From assembly GCA_036746315.1 (NCBI GenBank), contig DAIOEK010000007.1, positions 1 to 64,000 of the forward strand: DNA of 64,000 nucleotides, given 5' to 3'. A program made the translations under genes and the position numbers. The notes below the pieces were generated by a model, which did not search any database, had not been told where the DNA came from, and was given only the letters and a program-made list of their open reading frames with translations. The DNA is from DAIOEK01 sp036746315. Its GTDB lineage: Bacteria; Chloroflexota; Anaerolineae; Anaerolineales; Anaerolineaceae. Of the stretch, positions 40,215 to 49,790 are shown piece by piece. Positions within the stretch are counted from its first letter, which is position 1. Each line of letters begins with the position of its first letter.

Positions 40215-41087
40215 CTAGATTTTGGACAGCTTGTTTAACCGCTCCACATGGGTCGGGTCGTACGCATCACCGAATTTGGTCTTGGGCATGGTTGCAGCCT
40301 TGGCCATCAGTTTGTCATAGTCATCATCTTCCACGAAGGCAACTGCACGACCGATGGAGGATTCGCCCTCGACGAAGCGCCAGGGGAAGAAGCCGACTTT
40401 AACGCGGCGGTTCAGCAGCAGGTCGATTTGACCGCCGAAGCATTCGGCATGGATGATGGATTCGGGGAAGAGGTCGATGTGCATCAATTGATATTTCTCA
40501 TCATCGAACACTTCTTCCAGGGTCTTGTTGTACATCTTCTTGAATACTTTTTGTGCCTGGGCTGCCTGGCGGGGCATCCAGGTGCGGATGATGGTGTTCA
40601 TGGGATGGTCAGCAGATCCGCAATCAACAGCGATCCAGCGTAGTTTCTTTTTCTTAGCCCAATCCGCGAATTCCTGTCCTGGACCCGGATGTTTCACCAT
40701 GTAGCGGACTTCATCCGCGGTGGGGTGATCCCATCCGAAATGATGGTAACCGGTATGGATGACGAGAATATCGCCTTCTTTAACTTCGACACGGTCTTCG
40801 ATCATTTTGCTGGTGTACACCTGGTAATCACCGACAGCATCGGTCAGGTCGACAACAGCTGCATCATGCACAAGGTAATCCATGTCGAGGTCGGCAATGT
40901 CTTTTCCGGCGGTGTAGAAGTGGATTTCACCATCCAGGTGGGTGCCCAGGTGGTTGGAGTGGGTGAGCAGCTGGCCATTGGCGCCGTTGGGGGCAAGGCG
41001 TTTGAAGTACTTAATTTGTAAAGGCTCATAGGTTGGCCAAGCGGGGGTGGCGATGCCTAAAGGGATGGTTAGATCGATTAGTTTCAT
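40215..41087 (-). CDS. Cyclase-family (kynurenine-formamidase-like) hydrolase
   Basis: The 290-residue protein carries the HxGTHxDxxxHF metal motif as HLGTHLDGEIHF, plus LVIHTGYHHFGW and RWIAVDCGSADHP. Family members are Mn/Zn-dependent hydrolases of amides or lactams. The second Pro of the motif is replaced by Glu (GEIHF), an oddity of this copy. Gene context with a Na+-pumping decarboxylase and a molybdenum hydroxylase suggests part of an anaerobic degradation route. The substrate is not shown. Confidence 0.8.
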   Translation of the reverse strand: MKLIDLTIPLGIATPAWPTYEPLQIKYFKRLAPNGANGQLLTHSNHLGTHLDGEIHFYTAGKDIADLDMDYLVHDAAVVDLTDAVGDYQVYTSKMIEDRVEVKEGDILVIHTGYHHFGWDHPTADEVRYMVKHPGPGQEFADWAKKKKLRWIAVDCGSADHPMNTIIRTWMPRQAAQAQKVFKKMYNKTLEEVFDDEKYQLMHIDLFPESIIHAECFGGQIDLLLNRRVKVGFFPWRFVEGESSIGRAVAFVEDDDYDKLMAKAATMPKTKFGDAYDPTHVERLNKLSKI

Positions 41088-41148
41088 GGTTATTCTCCTT
41101 TTGTATGTATAAATACTTACTGGATGTTACCTGAACTTTAATTTATAA

Positions 41149-41180
41149 AATCGAAGCTAATAATTTCATCAGCTTCGATT
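41149..41180 (-). terminator. Hairpin after the decarboxylase beta-subunit gene
   Basis: AATCGAAGCT (41149-41158) pairs perfectly with AGCTTCGATT (41171-41180) and is followed on the minus strand by an A/T-rich tract. It could end the decarboxylase transcript before the cyclase gene or only attenuate it. Confidence 0.5.
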
Positions 41181-41190
41181 AATTATAAGA

Positions 41191-42315
41191 CTAAACTCCA
41201 CCTACAAGAAATGCGAGTAGAAGCCCTCCGGCTACAACGCTGCCGAGCTGACCCGCAACATTCGCACCCATTGCATGCATGAGGAGGAAGTTGCTGGGAT
41301 CCGCTTCCTGTCCAACCCGCTGAACTACACGGGCTGCCATTGGGAATGCGCTAATTCCAGCAGACCCAATGAGGGGGTTGAATTTCTTGCCTGATAGAAC
41401 GTAGAGCAGCTTCGCAAAAAGTACACCACCAGCCATATCAAAAACGAATGCCAGTAATCCAAGACCGATAACACCGAATGTTTCCACACGGACAAAGCTT
41501 TCTGCCTGCATTGAGACACCGATGCACAAGCCAAGTAATAGAGTTGTGATATTGGCAATTTCGTTTTCTGCGGCACTTGCCAGGCGATCGACAACACCGC
41601 TCTCGCGTAACAAGTTACCAAACATAATTGTTGAGATCAAAGCGGAAGCTGCCGGTGCAATGAGAGAAACAACAACCGAAGCCGCGATCGGGAAGATAAT
41701 TCTGACAGTTTTTGATACTTTCCGCTCAGAATAGGGCATATGAGTGGCACGTTCTGCCTTGGTTGTTAACAGCTTCATTACTGGAGGCTGGATGATGGGA
41801 ACCAGCGACATATAACTATATGCCGCAACAGCAATTGGCGCGAGGAACCTCGGAGAGAGGGTTTTTGCAACAACAATTGATGTCGGTCCATCCATAGTGC
41901 CGATTGCTGCGATGGCGCCAGCGTCTTTAATCTCATATCCGAGGAAGAGGGCAACCATCAGGGTTACGAAGATACCGATGTGACCAGATGCTCCCAGGAA
42001 AACCATTTTTGGGTTTTCATACAAGGGACCAAAATCGCACATTGCGCCCACCCCGATGAATAGGAGCAGAGGCAAAAGTTCTGTATCTATGCCCGCTTTG
42101 TAGATGATGGTAATGAACCCATGTTCACCGAAAATCTCAGTTAAGGGCAGGTTGGTGATGATAGCCCCAAAACCGATAGGCAGGAGTAGTACGGGTTCAT
42201 ACTCTTTTACAATGGCCAGATAGATCAGAATTGCTCCAATAACAATCATTACCAATTCTTGCCAGGTAAACATGCTGGGAGCTTCTATGAGGAAATACAA
42301 TTTGGATAGGTCCAT
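41191..42315 (-). CDS. Na+-translocating decarboxylase beta subunit
   Basis: The 374-residue protein is hydrophobic with about ten helices. The key stretch IAAIGTMDGPTSIVVAKTL contains the conserved Asp used for Na+ transport in OadB/MmdB/GcdB, followed by VAAYSYMSLVPIIQPPVMK. It couples decarboxylation of the carboxybiotin carrier to outward Na+ pumping. Length is in the family range. It starts 10 nt after the biotin-carrier gene. Confidence 0.92.
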   Translation of the reverse strand: MDLSKLYFLIEAPSMFTWQELVMIVIGAILIYLAIVKEYEPVLLLPIGFGAIITNLPLTEIFGEHGFITIIYKAGIDTELLPLLLFIGVGAMCDFGPLYENPKMVFLGASGHIGIFVTLMVALFLGYEIKDAGAIAAIGTMDGPTSIVVAKTLSPRFLAPIAVAAYSYMSLVPIIQPPVMKLLTTKAERATHMPYSERKVSKTVRIIFPIAASVVVSLIAPAASALISTIMFGNLLRESGVVDRLASAAENEIANITTLLLGLCIGVSMQAESFVRVETFGVIGLGLLAFVFDMAGGVLFAKLLYVLSGKKFNPLIGSAGISAFPMAARVVQRVGQEADPSNFLLMHAMGANVAGQLGSVVAGGLLLAFLVGGV

Positions 42316-42325
42316 AGTATACCTC

Positions 42326-42769
42326 TTAGTCGATCTGGACCAGAATTTCGTTGAATTTTACCTTTTGCCCAGCTACAACACTCACACCAGAAACCACGCC
42401 ATCTTTTGGACTGCGAATAGCGTTTCTCATCTTCATTGCTTCGAGGCTGACAACTTCCTGTCCTTTTGTTACGCTATCGCCTACTTTTACCAGTACATCC
42501 AGAATAGTACCGGGCATGGGTGCGATCACTTCATTACCGGAACCAGATGGTGCAACCGGAGCAGCAGCGCGAACAACAGGAGCAGCAGCTGGCTTTGCCG
42601 ATACTGCCGGGCGATCAGCTTTTACTGCTGGTTTGGGCATCGAGACCGAAGCGGGCATTTCAACCGAGTATTTGACACCATCGACGATAACATCTACTAA
42701 TGATCCGGTAGTATCGCCAACTTCAACCTCATATTTTTTTCCATTTACGATCAAGTTTTGTTTTGTCAT
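42326..42769 (-). CDS. Biotin carrier protein of the decarboxylase (gamma/BCCP type)
   Basis: The 147-residue protein has an N-terminal strand region, an Ala/Pro/Val linker (45-78) and a biotinyl domain (79-147) with LEAMKMRNAI, biotin attachment at Lys113. It carries CO2 from the carboxyltransferase to the membrane pump. Its place between the gamma-like membrane anchor and the beta subunit is typical of methylmalonyl-CoA or oxaloacetate decarboxylase operons. Confidence 0.92.
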   Translation of the reverse strand: MTKQNLIVNGKKYEVEVGDTTGSLVDVIVDGVKYSVEMPASVSMPKPAVKADRPAVSAKPAAAPVVRAAAPVAPSGSGNEVIAPMPGTILDVLVKVGDSVTKGQEVVSLEAMKMRNAIRSPKDGVVSGVSVVAGQKVKFNEILVQID

Positions 42770-42784
42770 TTGACCACCTGAATC

Positions 42785-43108
42785 TTATTTTTTTCTTCTA
42801 TTATGGGCAGTAATCAGTCTTGAACTCCACCAGGCGCTACGATTTTCTTGTAGACTCTCCCCCAATCCTTCATATGGTTGGGTTTGCGCCAATTGAAGAG
42901 CAACTGCTATTGCTGCCACGATTGAATTATCGTCAGAGGGTGTTACTTTCACAGGAGCAATCTCCTGTTCCTCTTTTTCTTCTTTTTGCGACTTATCAGG
43001 GAAGATTGCCTGCAACCCGACAAGCAGGAAATAGAAAATTGCGCAGACTATAAACAGGACTATAATCCCGACCACACTGATGTACAGTCCCTGTTGAATT
43101 GGATTCAA
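42785..43108 (-). CDS. OadG-family membrane-anchor subunit
   Basis: The 107-residue protein has one membrane helix (about 8-30: LYISVVGIIVLFIVCAIFYF), an acidic linker (KEEKEEQE) and a short C-terminal helix with RSAWWSSRLITAHNRR. This layout is that of the gamma/delta chains that tether the carboxyltransferase to the pump. Confidence 0.8.
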   Translation of the reverse strand: MNPIQQGLYISVVGIIVLFIVCAIFYFLLVGLQAIFPDKSQKEEKEEQEIAPVKVTPSDDNSIVAAIAVALQLAQTQPYEGLGESLQENRSAWWSSRLITAHNRRKK

Positions 43109-43135
43109 TTTACACCTCCTCTTAAGCTAATTATT

Positions 43136-44692
43136 TTACAGCGGGATACTGCCGTGTTTTCTAGAGGGCAGGGTAGCTTGCTTATCCTTCAACAATTCCA
43201 GGGCTGCGATCAGGCGTTGGCGGGTTTCAGAGGGTAGAATCACATCATCAATATGTCCTGCTGAGGCGGCTGCGTATGGATTTGCGAACTTGTCTCGGTA
43301 TTCCTGAACCAGGCGAGCCCGTTCTTCATCTGGATTGGCAGCTTCTTTTAGTTCTTTGCGTTTAAGAATATTAACCGCACCTTCAGCACCCATGACAGCG
43401 ATTTCAGAGGATGGCCAAGCGTAAACCAGGTCAGCGCGCAGGTATTTTGATCCCATCACGATCATGGCGCCACCATAGCCCTTACGGGTGATGACTGTAA
43501 TCTTGGGAACAGATGCTTCTGCATAAGCGTATAGAATTTTCGCGCCATGCCGAATAATTCCACCATGTTCCTGTGCAACTCCGGGCAGGAAGCCGGGTGA
43601 GTCACTGAATGTAACAATGGGCAGATTGAATGCATCGCAGAACCGTACAAAGCGGGCGATTTTGTCTGAAGCATTGATGTCGATGGAGCCAGCCATAACA
43701 GCGGGTTGCTGGCAAACTACACCAACAGACTGACCATGCAGACGGGCAAAACCGATGATTGCGTTCTGGGCGAATGCTGCTGACACTTCATAAAAGCTAT
43801 CCAGATCAAATACACGGGAAATGACATCGTGCATATCGAAAGAAGTGCTTGGATCAGCCGGGACGATGGTGTTCAGTTCAGGATCGGCGCGGTTGGGGTC
43901 ATCGTCACTTGCATAGGAAGGTCCAGCTTCAGTATTGTTGGAGGGGATGTAGGATAGGATCTTCCGGATCGCATCGAATGCATCCTGCTCACTATCCACT
44001 GCGAAGTGTGCCACACCACTAATTGAGCTGTGCGCATCTGCACCACCCAACTGTTCACTATCAATCTCTTCACCGGTAACGGCTTTAATAACCTGAGGAC
44101 CAGTGATGTACATATTTCCCATACCACGGACCATGATAATAAAGTCTTGAATGGCGGGTGAATAAACTGCACCACCGGCGCAGGGTCCCATGATGACACT
44201 AATTTGAGGAATGACACCTGATGACTGAACGTTGCGGTAGAAGACTTCACCGTAAGCTTCCAGACTCCAGATACCTTCTTGAATCCGGGCGCCGCCACCA
44301 TCATTAATGCCGATGACGGGAATACCAGCAGTTGCTGCCAAATCCATAACTTTAGAGATCTTTTTGCCAGCAACTTCGCCGAATGACCCACCCATAACGG
44401 TGAAATCCTGGGCATAAACACAAACGCGGCGGCCGTCGATTTTTCCGAAACCAGCCACCACGCCATCGCCCAAATATCGATCCTTATCCAGGTCAAAATC
44501 GGTGAAGCGGTGCTCCATGAAGGGTTCAACTTCCTGGAAGGATCCGGCATCGAGCATCTGCGTAATCCTTTCGCGAGCAGTCATTTTCCCTTTTTCATGC
44601 TGAGCGTCGATGCGCTTCTGCCCGCCGCCTTCAGCGAGTTTGGCACGCATCTCTTTCAATTTCTTGATCATGTCTTCTGAGGACGATCCCAT
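43136..44692 (-). CDS. mmdA: Biotin-dependent decarboxylase carboxyltransferase (MmdA-like)
   Basis: The 518-residue protein has the double crotonase-fold carboxyltransferase signature: GGGQKRIDAQHEKGKMTARERI near the start, VYAQDFTVMGGSFGEV, PVIGINDGGGARIQEG, and later SPGFLPGVAQEHGGIIRHGAK with MIVMGSKYLRADLVYAWP. Acyl-CoA substrate is probably methylmalonyl-CoA (name by similarity), but glutaconyl- or malonyl-CoA cannot be excluded. The start at 44692 has GGAGG eight nt upstream; the frame extends to 44707 without support. Confidence 0.9.
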   Translation of the reverse strand: MGSSSEDMIKKLKEMRAKLAEGGGQKRIDAQHEKGKMTARERITQMLDAGSFQEVEPFMEHRFTDFDLDKDRYLGDGVVAGFGKIDGRRVCVYAQDFTVMGGSFGEVAGKKISKVMDLAATAGIPVIGINDGGGARIQEGIWSLEAYGEVFYRNVQSSGVIPQISVIMGPCAGGAVYSPAIQDFIIMVRGMGNMYITGPQVIKAVTGEEIDSEQLGGADAHSSISGVAHFAVDSEQDAFDAIRKILSYIPSNNTEAGPSYASDDDPNRADPELNTIVPADPSTSFDMHDVISRVFDLDSFYEVSAAFAQNAIIGFARLHGQSVGVVCQQPAVMAGSIDINASDKIARFVRFCDAFNLPIVTFSDSPGFLPGVAQEHGGIIRHGAKILYAYAEASVPKITVITRKGYGGAMIVMGSKYLRADLVYAWPSSEIAVMGAEGAVNILKRKELKEAANPDEERARLVQEYRDKFANPYAAASAGHIDDVILPSETRQRLIAALELLKDKQATLPSRKHGSIPL

Positions 44693-44803
44693 ATAATGAA
44701 CCTCCATTTAGTTAGTAATTACTTTTAGTCTATCCAATTTGCTGCTGACAAATCAAGTGATAGTGTTCAGCTACCCTGCTGATATTGTCATGATTTATTA
44801 AGA

Positions 44804-44833
44804 AGAGTGTACCGGGCTAAGCCGATACACTCT
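44804..44833 (-). terminator. Terminator between the molybdenum hydroxylase and decarboxylase operons
   Basis: AGAGTGTA (44804-44811) pairs with TACACTCT (44826-44833), extended by inner pairs, and is followed on the minus strand by TCTTAATAAATC. The two operons are thus separate units. Confidence 0.6.
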
Positions 44834-44846
44834 CACTACTCGAAAC

Positions 44847-47201
44847 TTAAATCTTGCCTGCTTCTTCCATTGCCAGATAAATCTTTTCTGCTGATAACGG
44901 AGGATTGGAAACGCGGACACCGACGGCATCATAGATGGCATTTGCCAAAACGCCAATCGTCGGGGTCATGGGGTGTTCGCCGATACCGCGGGCGCCCCAG
45001 GGTCCGTCATCCTGTGCTGTTTCTACAAAGATGGCTTTGTTTACCTTGGGCAGGTCTGCGGTGGTTGCAATACGGTAATCCACAAAACTGGGGTTCTTCA
45101 TTACCCCGTTGACCAGCTTCATCTCTTCGAAGATGGCTGAGCTCATACCCTGGATGAAACCGCCTTCGATCTGGGCTCGCACCAGATCGGGGTTGATGGC
45201 TTTACCGACATCGAATGCGGAAACCGCCTTGAGGATCTCGATCTGCCCGGTGAGGGTGTCGATCTCCAGGTCGATGCCCTGGCAGCCGGTGGTGTAATGG
45301 ACGACAGCACGCTCACCCTGACCGGTATCCTTGTCCAGCCCGGTGACGTAGGTGGGCATGAAGCTGCCGCGTCCCAGGATGGGACCGCCGATCCAGCCCT
45401 TGTCGTCTTCGCGGGAAATGCCGTATACCACCATATTCTTCAGCGGGATGGTGTTTTCGGATTTGAGCGAGATGACCACACCTTCTTTGATATCCAGATC
45501 AGCCGGGTTTTCATTCCAGGCTTCGCCGACCAGCTCGAGGATGTTCTTACGCGCGTCTTCCGCCGCGCGGCGCACCGCATTCCCCATGCTCCAGGTGAGG
45601 CGGGAGGCAACCGTCTGCCACTCGTAGGGGCTGTAGCGGGTATCCACCGGACCTTCGATCTTGACCATTTCGTAGGAAACGCCCAACGCCTCGGCAGCGA
45701 TCTGCGCCATGGCGGTGAAAGTACCCTGTCCGATCTCCTGTCCGCCCACGGAAACGGTTACGGAACCGTCTTCATTCAAACGGACTTCAGAACTGGAACC
45801 GGCATTCGGGGGCATGGAGGGAGCTTTCCAAACAATGCCGATGCCCTTGCCGCGTTTCTTATGGGGAGCACTGGCGGGTTCCTGCACGCCAATCTTGATC
45901 TCTTTCGAAACCACATCGATGCATTCCTGCAAACCCACCGGGTGCATCTTCATGCCGGTAACGTTGAAATCACCGCCCTGGATGGCATTCTTCTTCAGGA
46001 ATTCGCTCTTGCTCATGCCGATCTTTTCGGCCAGCATGTCCATGACCTGGATGATGCCCGCATGCAATTCGGACATACCGAAGCCGCGATAGGCACCGCC
46101 GATGGGGTGGTTGGTGTAGATGCACATGGCGTCGGTCTTGACGTTGGGGATATCGAACGGACCGGATGAGTTGTAGCCGCCGGCGCGGGTGATATTTACA
46201 CCATATTCCGTGGAGGCGCCGCCATCCCAGTATTGGGTGTTTTCCATGGCGAGCACGTTGCCCTGGGCATCGCATCCGATCTTGAGGTTGATGATCAAGC
46301 CCTGACGGACGAAATTGGTGAAGAACTCTTCCTCGCGGGTGAGGCGGACTTTCACCGGTCTGCCGCCAGCTTTGGATGCCAGCGCAACGGCGACATTTTC
46401 CATCGTCACTCCGGCTTTGCAGCCGAAACCGCCGCCCACGTAGGGGGCGATCACGCGGACTTTGCTTTCAGAGATGTCCAGTGCCTTGGCGAATGAATTC
46501 CGCTGCGCAAAGGGTGATTGGGATGACGCCCACACGGTTACATCGCCATCCGATTCAACCTGCGCCACGGCGATATGCGGTTCGATGGGCACGTGCTGAA
46601 CGTGCGGGATGCGGAATTTCTTTTCAATGATGGTGGTGCATTTCTTGAAGCCTTCTTCCACGTTCCCCTTGCGGATCTTGAAGTGGTTGGCGATGTTTGT
46701 GCCTGGGATGGGGAAGATGAAATTGGGGCACTCATAGTTGCCCAGATCGGGGTGGAGCAGCGGGGCGTCTTTGGATGCGCCGAATTCCGCATCAAATACC
46801 GCCGGCAGCGGATCGATATCCACTTCGATCAGGTCGATCGCTTTTTCGGCGATCTCTTCAGATGTGGCAGCCACGGCAGCGATCGCTTCTCCAATGAAGC
46901 GTACGCGGTCGATGGCAAAAATGGTCTTGTCTTTCAGGTACAGACCTACCAGGTTGGGAAAGTCTTTACCGGTAACGACAACTTTCACACCGGGCAGCGC
47001 TTGGGCTTTGGAAATATCTATCCGCTTGATAACGCCATGCGCCACCGGGCTTCTTTTTACCCGACCAAACAAAAGGGCATTGCCGAATGGAATGTCATCT
47101 GTATAGTGGGCACTCCCGGTCACTTTTTCTAGCACATCCAAACGTCTTACGCTTTTACCGACCGGGCTAAATGTTCCGAGATTTTTATCAGCTTGAGCCA
47201 T
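44847..47201 (-). CDS. Molybdenum hydroxylase large (molybdopterin) subunit
   Basis: The 784-residue protein of the xanthine-dehydrogenase family has VGKSVRRLDVLEKVTGSAHY at the start, the cofactor stretches APYVGGGFGCKAG and GGAYRGFGMSELHA, VGGQEIGQGTFTAMAQIAAE and the catalytic-Glu segment GPWGARGIGEHPMTP. The AYRGFG motif is of the XDH/aldehyde oxidoreductase type and lacks the cysteine loop of CO dehydrogenase. It hydroxylates a heteroaromatic, purine or aldehyde; the substrate is unknown. The start at 47201 has AGGAGA six nt upstream. Confidence 0.9.
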   Translation of the reverse strand: MAQADKNLGTFSPVGKSVRRLDVLEKVTGSAHYTDDIPFGNALLFGRVKRSPVAHGVIKRIDISKAQALPGVKVVVTGKDFPNLVGLYLKDKTIFAIDRVRFIGEAIAAVAATSEEIAEKAIDLIEVDIDPLPAVFDAEFGASKDAPLLHPDLGNYECPNFIFPIPGTNIANHFKIRKGNVEEGFKKCTTIIEKKFRIPHVQHVPIEPHIAVAQVESDGDVTVWASSQSPFAQRNSFAKALDISESKVRVIAPYVGGGFGCKAGVTMENVAVALASKAGGRPVKVRLTREEEFFTNFVRQGLIINLKIGCDAQGNVLAMENTQYWDGGASTEYGVNITRAGGYNSSGPFDIPNVKTDAMCIYTNHPIGGAYRGFGMSELHAGIIQVMDMLAEKIGMSKSEFLKKNAIQGGDFNVTGMKMHPVGLQECIDVVSKEIKIGVQEPASAPHKKRGKGIGIVWKAPSMPPNAGSSSEVRLNEDGSVTVSVGGQEIGQGTFTAMAQIAAEALGVSYEMVKIEGPVDTRYSPYEWQTVASRLTWSMGNAVRRAAEDARKNILELVGEAWNENPADLDIKEGVVISLKSENTIPLKNMVVYGISREDDKGWIGGPILGRGSFMPTYVTGLDKDTGQGERAVVHYTTGCQGIDLEIDTLTGQIEILKAVSAFDVGKAINPDLVRAQIEGGFIQGMSSAIFEEMKLVNGVMKNPSFVDYRIATTADLPKVNKAIFVETAQDDGPWGARGIGEHPMTPTIGVLANAIYDAVGVRVSNPPLSAEKIYLAMEEAGKI

Positions 47202-47234
47202 ATGCAGTCTCCTATTCTCCAATCGGATTTGGCA

Positions 47235-47702
47235 TTATGACCGCTTGGCGGCTTCTTGAACGGATTCGATGATCCGGGAATAACCAGTGCAGCGGCACAA
47301 ATTACCAACCAGCGCTTCGACAACATCCGCTTCGCTGGGGTTGGGATTGCGGTTAAGTAACGCGCGAGCTGAGATCAGCATGCCAGGCGTGCAGAAACCG
47401 CACTGAACACCGCCTTTTTCGATGATGGTTTCCTGAACGATATCCAGTTTGCCATCTTTCGCCAGACCTTCCACGGTGACGATGTCTTTACCTTCAGCTT
47501 CGACAGCCAGCATCATACAACTGTTCACCGGCTCACCATCCACCAAAACGGTGCAGGCGCCGCATTCACCGGCAGTGCATCCGTTCTTGGTACCGGTCAG
47601 GGAAAGAACTTCGCGCAGCATGGTGAGGAGGGTCATATTGGAGGGAACGGTTATTACTTCGTTCTCTCCATTCACAGTACAGGTAATTTGATGAAAACTC
47701 AT
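47235..47702 (-). CDS. Molybdenum hydroxylase small subunit, 2 x [2Fe-2S]
   Basis: The 155-residue protein has the plant-type cluster motif NGCTAGECGACTVLVDG and the second cluster QCGFCTPGML with CRCTGYSRI. It passes electrons from the Mo site to the FAD subunit. Length and order are typical of three-subunit enzymes. Confidence 0.95.
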   Translation of the reverse strand: MSFHQITCTVNGENEVITVPSNMTLLTMLREVLSLTGTKNGCTAGECGACTVLVDGEPVNSCMMLAVEAEGKDIVTVEGLAKDGKLDIVQETIIEKGGVQCGFCTPGMLISARALLNRNPNPSEADVVEALVGNLCRCTGYSRIIESVQEAAKRS

Positions 47703-47724
47703 AATTGCCTCCGAATGAATACCA

Positions 47725-48615
47725 CTAACCCAATTTCTTCAGGGTATCTTCAACAGCCCGCTTGATCAGATTGCGAACCATGAATTTCCGGTAAGAAGCG
47801 CTGCCGCGAACGTCATCAATGGGGGTAACGCTGTCCATGGCAACCTGGGCGGCTTCAGCAACGGCTTCGGCTGCCACTGGTTTGGATGCCAGGACTTCTT
47901 CCGCTTTGACCGGTACGAAGGGCGTGGGTGCAACGGAAGCGATCGCCAGAGAGAAGCGGTAACCGGATTTTGCAGAGGAATCTTTTACGCCTAAAGCGGT
48001 TACGCCTACAATTGCCAGGTCGCTTAAACGGTTGCGACCTAATTTAATGTATTTACCGGCATGTCCGGCGGGGGGGACGGGCAGCGTAATGGATAGCACG
48101 ATATCGCCGGGTTTGAGCACATTCTTGCCAGGCCCGGCGAAGAATTCGCGCACCGCTACCGTTTTAGCGCCATCCACACCGTGGATGTTCAACACACCGT
48201 TGTAGACAAGTGTGGCGCCGATAGTATCGCCGGCAGGGGAAGCATTGCAAATATTGCCGATAATGGTTGCGCGATTGCGCAACTGGTAGCTCGCCACTGA
48301 CTTGATCGCCTCAACAAGCACCGGATAATATTTGTTGGCTTCTGGAAGGGCGGAAACGCGGTTCATGGGAACAGCGGCGCCGATGGTTAAACCGGCTTTG
48401 GCATCGAAGCTCAAAACCTTGGTTCCTTCCAATGCTTTAATATCAACCAGGTATTTGGGGGTAAAGAAGCCGTCGCGCATGCGGACAAATGTGTCTGTAC
48501 CGCCCGAGAATGGACGGGCCTCAGCAGCGTGACTAGCCAAAAATTGGCTGGCTTCGGCGAGAGTGGCTGGCCTGACGTAGTCAAATTCAGGTAACCCTGG
48601 ATGCGCAGAGATCAT
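47725..48615 (-). CDS. Molybdenum hydroxylase FAD-binding subunit
   Basis: The 296-residue protein has PFSGGTDTFVRMRDG and TIIGNICNASPAGDT, the two FAD pyrophosphate-binding loops of the CoxM/CutM family, and the C-terminal CO-dehydrogenase-flavoprotein-like part (SYRKFMVRNLIKRAVED). It is the first gene of the operon; the start at 48615 follows GAGAGGA. Confidence 0.93.
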   Translation of the reverse strand: MISAHPGLPEFDYVRPATLAEASQFLASHAAEARPFSGGTDTFVRMRDGFFTPKYLVDIKALEGTKVLSFDAKAGLTIGAAVPMNRVSALPEANKYYPVLVEAIKSVASYQLRNRATIIGNICNASPAGDTIGATLVYNGVLNIHGVDGAKTVAVREFFAGPGKNVLKPGDIVLSITLPVPPAGHAGKYIKLGRNRLSDLAIVGVTALGVKDSSAKSGYRFSLAIASVAPTPFVPVKAEEVLASKPVAAEAVAEAAQVAMDSVTPIDDVRGSASYRKFMVRNLIKRAVEDTLKKLG

Positions 48616-48898
48616 AGATATTCACATCCTCTCTTTCATAATAGATTTAAAAGATCGTCGTTGCCTTACACTTTATCTGGTCGCGAGACACAGAATTTGA
48701 ACAAATTATATGTGCCAGGAGGGTTAAATCACAATTCCTGCACGTGACCGATCATCACCTGCCTTTCTGGAGTGGATTAGCTTTCAGAAGAAAAAATCTT
48801 GACGAATACAAGGTAAATCCTATTATGAAGATTTCACAGTCAAAGGTCAAGTATCAGGATGTCAGACAAATGCTGATTTTTGTCATAATATTTTCCAC

Positions 48899-48904
48899 TA
48901 TAAT
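48899..48904 (+). promoter_or_regulatory. TATAAT -10 box, possible leaderless promoter of the DUF2877 gene
   Basis: A perfect TATAAT ends 8 nt before the ATG at 48913 and there is no ribosome site, the same arrangement as at 1019. The -35 region is poor. The 297-bp gap from 48616 also carries the promoter of the molybdenum hydroxylase operon in the opposite direction. Confidence 0.45.
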
Positions 48905-48912
48905 CAAACATC

Positions 48913-49785
48913 ATGTCCTCTTTTTCTCAACCGCAAAATATGATCCAAGCCTTTCAGATTGGAGCGGGTGTAAATGCTCCGGCAGACACTGGCGACCATC
49001 TTTACATACAAGGGGTCACTTCACAGGGCGTTTTTCTGAAATCAGGTGCCGGCAGGGTCATCTTCCTCACCTCATCTCCATTTCGAGGTCCGTTAACGGT
49101 CAATTTTCCTGAACTGCCGGCCGCGGTGTTTGAACCCGGTCGGAATGTGCCTTACCAGGAAGGGGAGGTTGTTCTGGAGAACGGCCGCGTCATCTGCTGG
49201 CGGGATGCCCCCATCTGGCAGCCTGCCCCGGCGAGCCAGCCCAAACCGGTTCCACGCGAACTGATCGGACGGGTGTGCGACCTGCTTATCCGGCAGCACG
49301 GGGAAGGTTCCCTGGCAGGGATGCTTCCATCACTTTTACGGCGCGCACCTGCGCCGAACTGGCTGGATGAGAGATTTGCCCGACTGATCGGGAACTCCGC
49401 ACCGGTGGCGGAAGAGCAGCTTGCCCGGTTGATCGGATATGGCAGGGGGCTGACGCCCTCGGGGGATGATTTTGTGTGCGGGATGGGGTTGGGATGGTCG
49501 CGCTATGGCATCGGCTCCGTAGAGCTTGTGAAGCCCGCGGGGTGGCAGGAACGTTTGATGCAGAAAGCCTTTGCCGATACCACACTGGTCAGCGCCAATA
49601 TCCTCGTCTGGTCGCTGCGGGGACAGTCGGATGAACGCATTATCAGCGCGCTGGATGAGTTGTTTGGTGAGAATGGTGACCCTCAGAAAATCGCCCGCGG
49701 GTTGTCATCTTGGGGCAGTTCTTCAGGGGTGGATACTTTTACCGGGTTGGTGTATTGGCTGTTTCTGGCAGATTACCTGGTGTAA
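48913..49785 (+). CDS. DUF2877-family protein
   Basis: The 290-residue protein has the family's most conserved motif GRGLTPSGDDFVCGMGLG and a C-terminal GVDTFTGLVYWLFLADYLV. Members of this family are linked to carbamoyl-transfer operons (fdrA/ylbE type) in purine degradation, so the neighbouring molybdenum hydroxylase of XDH type is suggestive. The function of this protein remains unassigned. It is divergent from that operon. Confidence 0.8.
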   Translation: MSSFSQPQNMIQAFQIGAGVNAPADTGDHLYIQGVTSQGVFLKSGAGRVIFLTSSPFRGPLTVNFPELPAAVFEPGRNVPYQEGEVVLENGRVICWRDAPIWQPAPASQPKPVPRELIGRVCDLLIRQHGEGSLAGMLPSLLRRAPAPNWLDERFARLIGNSAPVAEEQLARLIGYGRGLTPSGDDFVCGMGLGWSRYGIGSVELVKPAGWQERLMQKAFADTTLVSANILVWSLRGQSDERIISALDELFGENGDPQKIARGLSSWGSSSGVDTFTGLVYWLFLADYLV

Positions 49786-49790
49786 TTCGA

